A DNA stretch of 64,000 bases from positions 45,857,456 to 45,921,455 of the forward strand of contig NC_133529.1 of the NCBI RefSeq assembly GCF_048544455.1. Direction: 5' to 3'. Position 1 is the stretch's first letter; every line of letters starts with the position of its first letter. A program made the translations under genes and the position numbers. Source of the DNA: Silene latifolia. Its lineage: Eukaryota; Streptophyta; Magnoliopsida; Caryophyllales; Caryophyllaceae. Under the pieces are notes generated by a model. That model ran no database searches, was not told the DNA's origin, and worked only from the letters and a program-made list of their open reading frames with translations. Below, in pieces: positions 59,402 to 64,000 of the stretch.

Positions 59402-59730
59402 AAGCCCCCACTTTGACTAAAGCTTAGACAGGAAGAAAGTCAAAGTATAGCCCCCAGGTCAATCAAAGATTACAACCCGGAGACCGAGGCGACGTCGAGG
59501 CGGCTCGAAAGGATTCGGCCAAGGACCTGTCATCGGGAACAACGACGCCAAGGCGACTCGGGGATACGAGTCAAGGACCTGTATTCGAGAATAGTTTAGA
59601 GTATGTTGAATGTCTGTGCGGGTCGATTAAAGTCCGTTAGACTACATACAAAGACTCGCCAGCCATAAGAAGGAGTCATGCCTGAGGCTTCTTCAGGATA
59701 TGTCCTTGAATTGTTTCTTATTTGCGGACA
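59402..59730 (-). other. PPT and start of T2 3' UTR
   Basis: On the minus strand TCAAAGTGGGGGCTT (59416-59402) abuts the LTR as its PPT. Behind it, arms CTTTGACT (59411-59418) and AGTCAAAG (59438-59445) can pair around a 19-nt loop. The rest is non-coding with a few degenerate copies of the minisatellite motif. Confidence 0.55.
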
Positions 59731-60275
59731 AAGGCTCGCCAGCTGTGTTGCGGATATGAAGGGGCTTGCCAGCCACTTGCGGATATAAAGGGGCTTTCCA
59801 GCCGCGTTGCGGATATGAAGGGGCTCGCCAGCCGCGTTGCGGATATGAAGGGGCTCGCCAGCCGCGTTAAGTATGCGTTGTAAGGCTCGCAAGCCATGTC
59901 GAATGTGCGTTTTGAGGCTCGCCAGCCATATCAAATGTGTTGCGTTTTGAGGCTCGCCAGCCATGTTGAAAGTGCATTGTGAGGCTCCCCAGCCATGTTG
60001 AATGTGCGTTGTGAGGCTCCCCAGCCATGTTGAATGTGCGTTGTGAGGCTCGCCAGCCATATCAAATGTGCGTTGTGAGGCTCGCCAGCCATATCGAATG
60101 TGTTGCGTTTTGAGGCTCGCCAGCCATGTTGAATGTGCGTTGTGAGGCTCGCCAGCCATGTCAAATGTGCGTTGTGTGGCTCGCCAGCCATGTTGAATGT
60201 GTTGCGTTTTGAGGCTCGCCAGCCATGTTGAATTTGCGTTGTGAGGCTCGCCAGCCATGTTGAATGTGATTGATA
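59731..60275 (-). repeat. Minisatellite, 32-36 bp unit, about 17 copies
   Basis: Core GGCTCGCCAGCC. Two sub-types: about five copies with GCGTTGCGGATATGAAGG (59731-59870) and about twelve with ATGTTGAATGTGCGTTGTG-like spacers (59880-60275), the latter with 32- and 36-bp versions. Tandem repeats in the 3' UTR are known in Tat/Ogre elements. Confidence 0.85.
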
Positions 60276-60466
60276 GTGGGAAATAGCTGCGTTGGATGGG
60301 TCTATTTGGAGAGGTCGTTTGAGTTTAGCGGGCTCCGCGGGGAAGCTTCTGATATCCTGTTGGGGAATTTCGGTGTTTATATTGGATGTTCGTGATATCG
60401 GAAAGGGATAGGCATGTGAGCCTGGCTCCCGTGGTTGGCGGTGATTTTGAATCTCGAAGAGAGGTA
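60276..60466. other. Spacer between two tandem repeat blocks
   Basis: Non-coding, no feature seen. Confidence 0.5.
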
Positions 60467-60980
60467 ACGGTTTTTATTGCCGTTTGTTGGAAATTTGTGA
60501 AAATATTGAATTTTAATCTCACTGTTTTTCTTTTGTATTTGAAAAATGACGGTTTTTAATGCCGTCGTTGAAATTTCGTGAAAATAGTGAATTTGAATCT
60601 CACTATTTGTTTTTGTATTTGAAAAATCACGGTTTTTAATGCCGTCTTTGAAATTTGTGAAAATAGTGAATTTGAACCTCACTACGTTGTTCTTGTATTT
60701 GAAAAATGACGGTTTTTAATGGTGTCGTTGAAATTTTGTGAAAATAGTGAATTTGAATTTCACTATTAGTTTTTGTATTTGAAAAATGACGATTTTTAAT
60801 GCCGTCGTTGAAATTTGTGAAAATTAGTGAATTTGAATTTCACTGTTTTGTTTTTGTTTTAAAAATGACGGTTTTTAATGTCGTCGTTGAAATTTTGTAA
60901 AAATAGTGAATTTCACTATTTCACTATTTGTTTTTGTATTTGCAAAATGACGGTTTTTAATGCTGTCGTTTGAATTTTTG
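60467..60980. repeat. Tandem repeat, 80-82 bp unit, about 6.5 copies
   Basis: Each unit starts ACGGTTTTTAATGCCGTC and holds two short inverted repeats: GACGG/CCGTC and AATAGTGAA/TTCACTATT. Units differ by a few substitutions and short indels; the last is partial. The minus-strand frames at 60325-60682 are repeats read through. Confidence 0.85.
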
Positions 60981-61211
60981 TAAATTTGTGTGCGGAATTG
61001 GGCCAAAGCCCAAAATTCCGCTGAATACGTAGGGGACACCTCAATGAGGCGCGAGCATATTTGCGTAGGAAGGGAGCTTCCTTTTTTCTGTAAAAAGATG
61101 CGAGAACGGGAAGCTTCCCATTCTCATCATCTTCTTCGACATAAACACAAAAACCCGAAAAAATGTGCCATTTTCGACCTTGTTTCTTGTTTGGTTCGTG
61201 CCCTTATTATC
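60981..61211 (+). promoter_or_regulatory. Probable promoter and leader of the T2 antisense gene
   Basis: A GC-balanced stretch with GGAAGCTTCC-type repeats and a GAGGCGCGAGC motif, then CT-rich leader sequence with ACAAAAACCC before the ATG at 61212. No clear TATA box. Confidence 0.35.
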
Positions 61212-63880
61212 ATGTCATCTCAAGGTATGTAAATCCTCTTGAATCCATTTGAATTTGTTTGTCTTTTTGGTAATTGAATTAGGGTGAAACCCTAAATTTT
61301 CGAAAATTGAATTGGGCGTTTTTGTTTAGCCCGCTTTCGAGTGAAATTGATGATTGCATTAGGTTAGAAACCTGTTTAGGAGTATAGGGGTGCTTTTAGT
61401 TTGCATTTTGGTCCCCGTTCCCGCCCCTAGGCTCAAAAAACGTGAGTGAGACGGAAAACCTTCTTATTCCACAATGCCATATTTGGTTGCTTGAATTGTG
61501 TGCCCCACTAGGTTGCATTGTAGTCGGGGAAGACTATTTTTGCCATATTGAAATTTTGAGTTTTTGCCTTTTGCAACGGTCTTATGTCAGATGAAATAAG
61601 CGTCTGTTTGAGCTCAAATTGAGTCAGTTTTTCTTGAAATGGACCTTAACGGTAGTTTAGGTCACTTTGAGACGTGGTTAAATCACGTTGCTTTGGCGTG
61701 GTCGTATTTTGAATTTTTGACCTGTTTGCGTCCGAATTGGCTTAAAATTGCCTTTTTGAGCTATGGCAAATACCCAGTTGTGTCGGGAATTTTTGTTGTT
61801 GTATTGCGGGCCTAATGTGGGCCTTGAGGTGTTTGGCGGTTTTGGAAAAGAAGGGCGAGTCGTTTTTTTTTGTGCAATTTTTGTGAAGTGTTTTTGTTGG
61901 TTGGGTTTGGGCGGGCTTGCCCTTGTTTTTGTTTTGCGTTTGCAGTTTTTTTTTTTTTTTGGATTTGTCCATTTTGTGCCGTCGTAATGCCGAAATTTCG
62001 GCTGACGTTTTTGTTTTATCCTGATTTCAGGGGAGTGTTCTAGGCTTACTGGGTCCGTTGCTGAGACTTTAGAGGTCTTGTTTGGGACTGGGCCGGTTAG
62101 TACTCCGGCGAGTGCGACCGAGACGGTGGTAGAGGACGCTTCCGAAGAGGAGGCCGTTAGAGCCGAGGGAGCCACTGAGGCCCGTGAGGAGCCCGTTGTT
62201 GTGGCCTTTGGTGCTGAGGGAACCACGAGGGCTTGAGAGGAGCCTGTCGTTGAGGCTGCTAGTGTTTGGAGGGCTCAGACAGGGTCTGAGGCCGGTACTT
62301 CTGGGCGGAGGGTTAGTACCACTAAGAGGAGGGGTCCTCGGCCCACTAGACGGGAGCTCCAAAACGTCGTTAGGGTCGTCGAGAGGCCTCCTCCTCATCG
62401 CGTGGAGTCTCGCGGGTACAAGAGACGGAGAGCGGAGACTGAGGCGGATGACGCTTACGTCGCCGGCTGGGATGCTAGACGGGTTACAGCTCCGCAGGGG
62501 TTGAACCTGCGGGCGGCGCCTACTTGGGCTGAGGGTTTTGGCGGTAGCCAGCTGTTGATGCGGCTAGATACTCACATCTCCTACCGTGCACACGAGGGCT
62601 TGCTGAGTTTACTGCTTTGTCGAGCTTTTGCTATTTTTTGTTGTTTTTAGACCTGTATAGGTATTCTAATGCTGTTTGTTTCCCAATTTCAGAAGATTGC
62701 TACCATGAGGACTTTCTCAGGCTTCTCGACTTGTCTGGGTTTCTACGACGTTCTCTGGGCCGGTACGAGGGCGTTGATAGAGAGGTCGGCTATGGGGCCG
62801 TTGGTGGCTGCATGGCGTGACAGTCACAGGGCTTCGATTAGAACGAACATGTGTCTGATCCGCGCCATGTTGGACCGTTACTGGGACATGACGTCGTCGT
62901 TCCACATAGAGTTTGGGGAGGTTGGTGTTACCTTGGAGGACTTTGCCATGATATCGGGCCTTCCCTGTGGCGAGACGCCTGTTGAGTTCCCGGGGACGCC
63001 GTAGAGAGTGTCTTCTGCCGTGGTTACAGGTTTTATCGGCTAAGTTTTGCCCGCGCCGTCTGACATAACTCATTTCCTGATTGCGAACTCGTATGTGAGG
63101 GATCACTTCAGGGGGAGAGTGGCGGGCTTTGTTCCGGCGCCGTTAGCGAGTCCGAAGGCTGAGGCTGAGGCTGACGCGCAGGAGGCGCGGTTGGGGTAGT
63201 GGTACTTCTTGGGTACCACGTACTTTGGGGAGAAGGGTGAGCGCTTGTCAACCAAGGTACTTCCTTTGCTTGCTAACTTGAACGCCTTGGGTCAGTTTGA
63301 CTGGGTGACGCCAACTTTGGCGAGTTTCACCCGTAACCTGCACGTTGCGGTTCGTCCGGAGGTTATGGGGGATGGGAGTTCTCCTGCTTTGGTTGGTCTC
63401 GGCCTCATCTTGGAGGTACGAGCATTTTTGTGGGTCGGACGGTGGCTCGGAAGAAGTTGGTGACGTAAGTCGTTGTTTCTTACCTCTTTTATTTTGGATA
63501 GAGATAGGATGACTAGGTAGCCTAGAAAGCCCCCAGTTAGTTGATTAGCTTTGACTTGAGTGCAGTTTGTCGGGTGGCCTTGGGAGCACTACACAGGCGT
63601 GTCGGCCGCTGTTCGAGAGCGTCTGCGACCTCGCAGTTCCCAGCGTTTGTACCTCGAGATGGCGATCGAGCCGGTTTGGTACCTGGGCGAGCGTCTAGCT
63701 CGTCAGTGTTTTAGTGAGACCTTTGTGGTGCCAGTCGATCCGCCTAGGGTGTTATTCCAGGAGTCGACACCTGATGAGGTTGAGGAGCACCATCACGGTC
63801 ACAGAGGTGAGGAGCTGTTGTTACGGGAGGCTGACTACGACACCTTCCGCTTGTCGAGGCTTGCCTGGTACTCGATTGAG
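61212..63880 (+). pseudogene. T2: intron-bearing plant-mobile-domain gene, antisense, runs toward window end
   Basis: Exon 1 61212-61224 (MSSQ plus one base, donor GTATGT); intron 1 with telo-box; exon 2 from 62031 (after GATTTCAG) to about 62600, Glu/Ala/Arg-rich, ending with GGSQLLMRLDTHISYRAHEG, which looks like the PMD opening; exon 3 62693-63415 with the PMD core (LIERSAMGPL, MLDRYWDMTSSFHIEFGEVG, TLEDFAMISGLPCGETPV); exon 4 63566-63880 (WPWEHY near its start), donor GTATGT at 63881. TAG at 63003-63005 and 63198-63200, and a TGA at 62235-62237, break it. T1 has the same splice sites up to exon 3, so the gene had introns before the copies separated. Confidence 0.72.
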
Positions 63881-64000
63881 GTATGTTTTCGTCTGTTATT
63901 TGTTTTCGTTGCCTCGTTTTAATAGAAGGATTTGTTACCTTCGATGCGGATCCACATTGTAGGGTGTCGACGCGTTGATGAGGATGCAGCCCCCAGTTTT
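63881..64000 (+). other. T2 intron after exon 4, to window end
   Basis: Starts GTATGTTTTC and ends in AGCCCCCAGTTTT. A similar AAAGCCCCCAG stands at 63525. The next exon is probably beyond the window. Confidence 0.4.

Noticed and set aside
59596..60258. 220-codon minus-strand ORF with repeats of WLASL/AGEPHNA
   Set aside because: It is the minisatellite read through all phases; the unit has no stop in the frames used. No domain, no conserved start.
59731..60980. CRISPR-like array
   Set aside because: Contiguous tandem repeats without unique spacers in plant DNA; typical 3' UTR repeats of Tat/Ogre elements.
1..64000. Host protein gene or tRNA/rRNA gene
   Set aside because: All longer frames fall in transposable elements; tRNA-like strings are primer-binding sites only.

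Overview
The window is plant nuclear DNA made entirely of nested transposable elements; I found no intact cellular gene. Plant origin is clear from the tRNA-Asp and tRNA-iMet primer-binding sites, the Athila-, chromovirus- and Tat/Ogre-type LTR elements, a plant L1 LINE, plant-mobile-domain (PMD) proteins and a Tourist-like MITE. A Caryophyllales host is only a guess. Almost every coding region is broken, and no intact gag-pol exists in 64 kb.

The layers nest cleanly. The oldest visible layer is a Tat/Ogre-like array on the minus strand (54250-64000): two internal regions (T1, T2) share one 2.3 kb LTR (57137-59401), and each carries an intron-bearing PMD gene antisense to the element. Element E (25198-54249, chromovirus-like, 3' LTR 51059-54249 containing a Harbinger-type MITE) sits inside T1. 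Inside E are: element B (25735-32571, TSD TCTAT); element D (33455-50046, TSD GTAAG), itself split by copia element G (39193-47926); and element C (minus strand, 5' LTR 23526-25197). C is split by a solo copia LTR, I (17501-23116, TSD TTCTT), which holds a 5'-truncated L1 LINE (17751-22082), and by element F (3' end 14608-16745). F is split by copia element H (11752-14607), and H by an Athila-like tandem array (1-11751: tail of copy 0, shared LTR, copy A, 3' LTR). The left halves of A, H, F, C and E lie outside the window.

The complete elements B and A/0 and the D layer have LTRs, PBS and PPT but no pol, so they must be or have been moved by proteins from elsewhere. They encode other proteins instead: a small acidic gag-derived protein after the PBS (A, C, B) ending in a shared LLRALS-type tail, and an ATHILA-ORF1/PMD-type protein (A and D in sense, T1/T2 in antisense).

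Two non-coding signals recur across families. First, a short hairpin with an RGGA-type loop lies directly 5' of each PPT; its stem sequence differs between families but pairing is kept, and in Ty3-type elements it ends 17-19 nt before the LTR. Several elements carry a second copy of the hairpin plus purine tract further inside. Second, clusters of short GC-rich motifs (GACGCCCGTC, GGTCGATCGACC or ACTCGATCGAGT, depending on family) lie just upstream of the LTR TATA box, and again before the internal ORF in A and D. These two signals, with the repeated carriage of PMD-type proteins, are the best candidates for undescribed biology.
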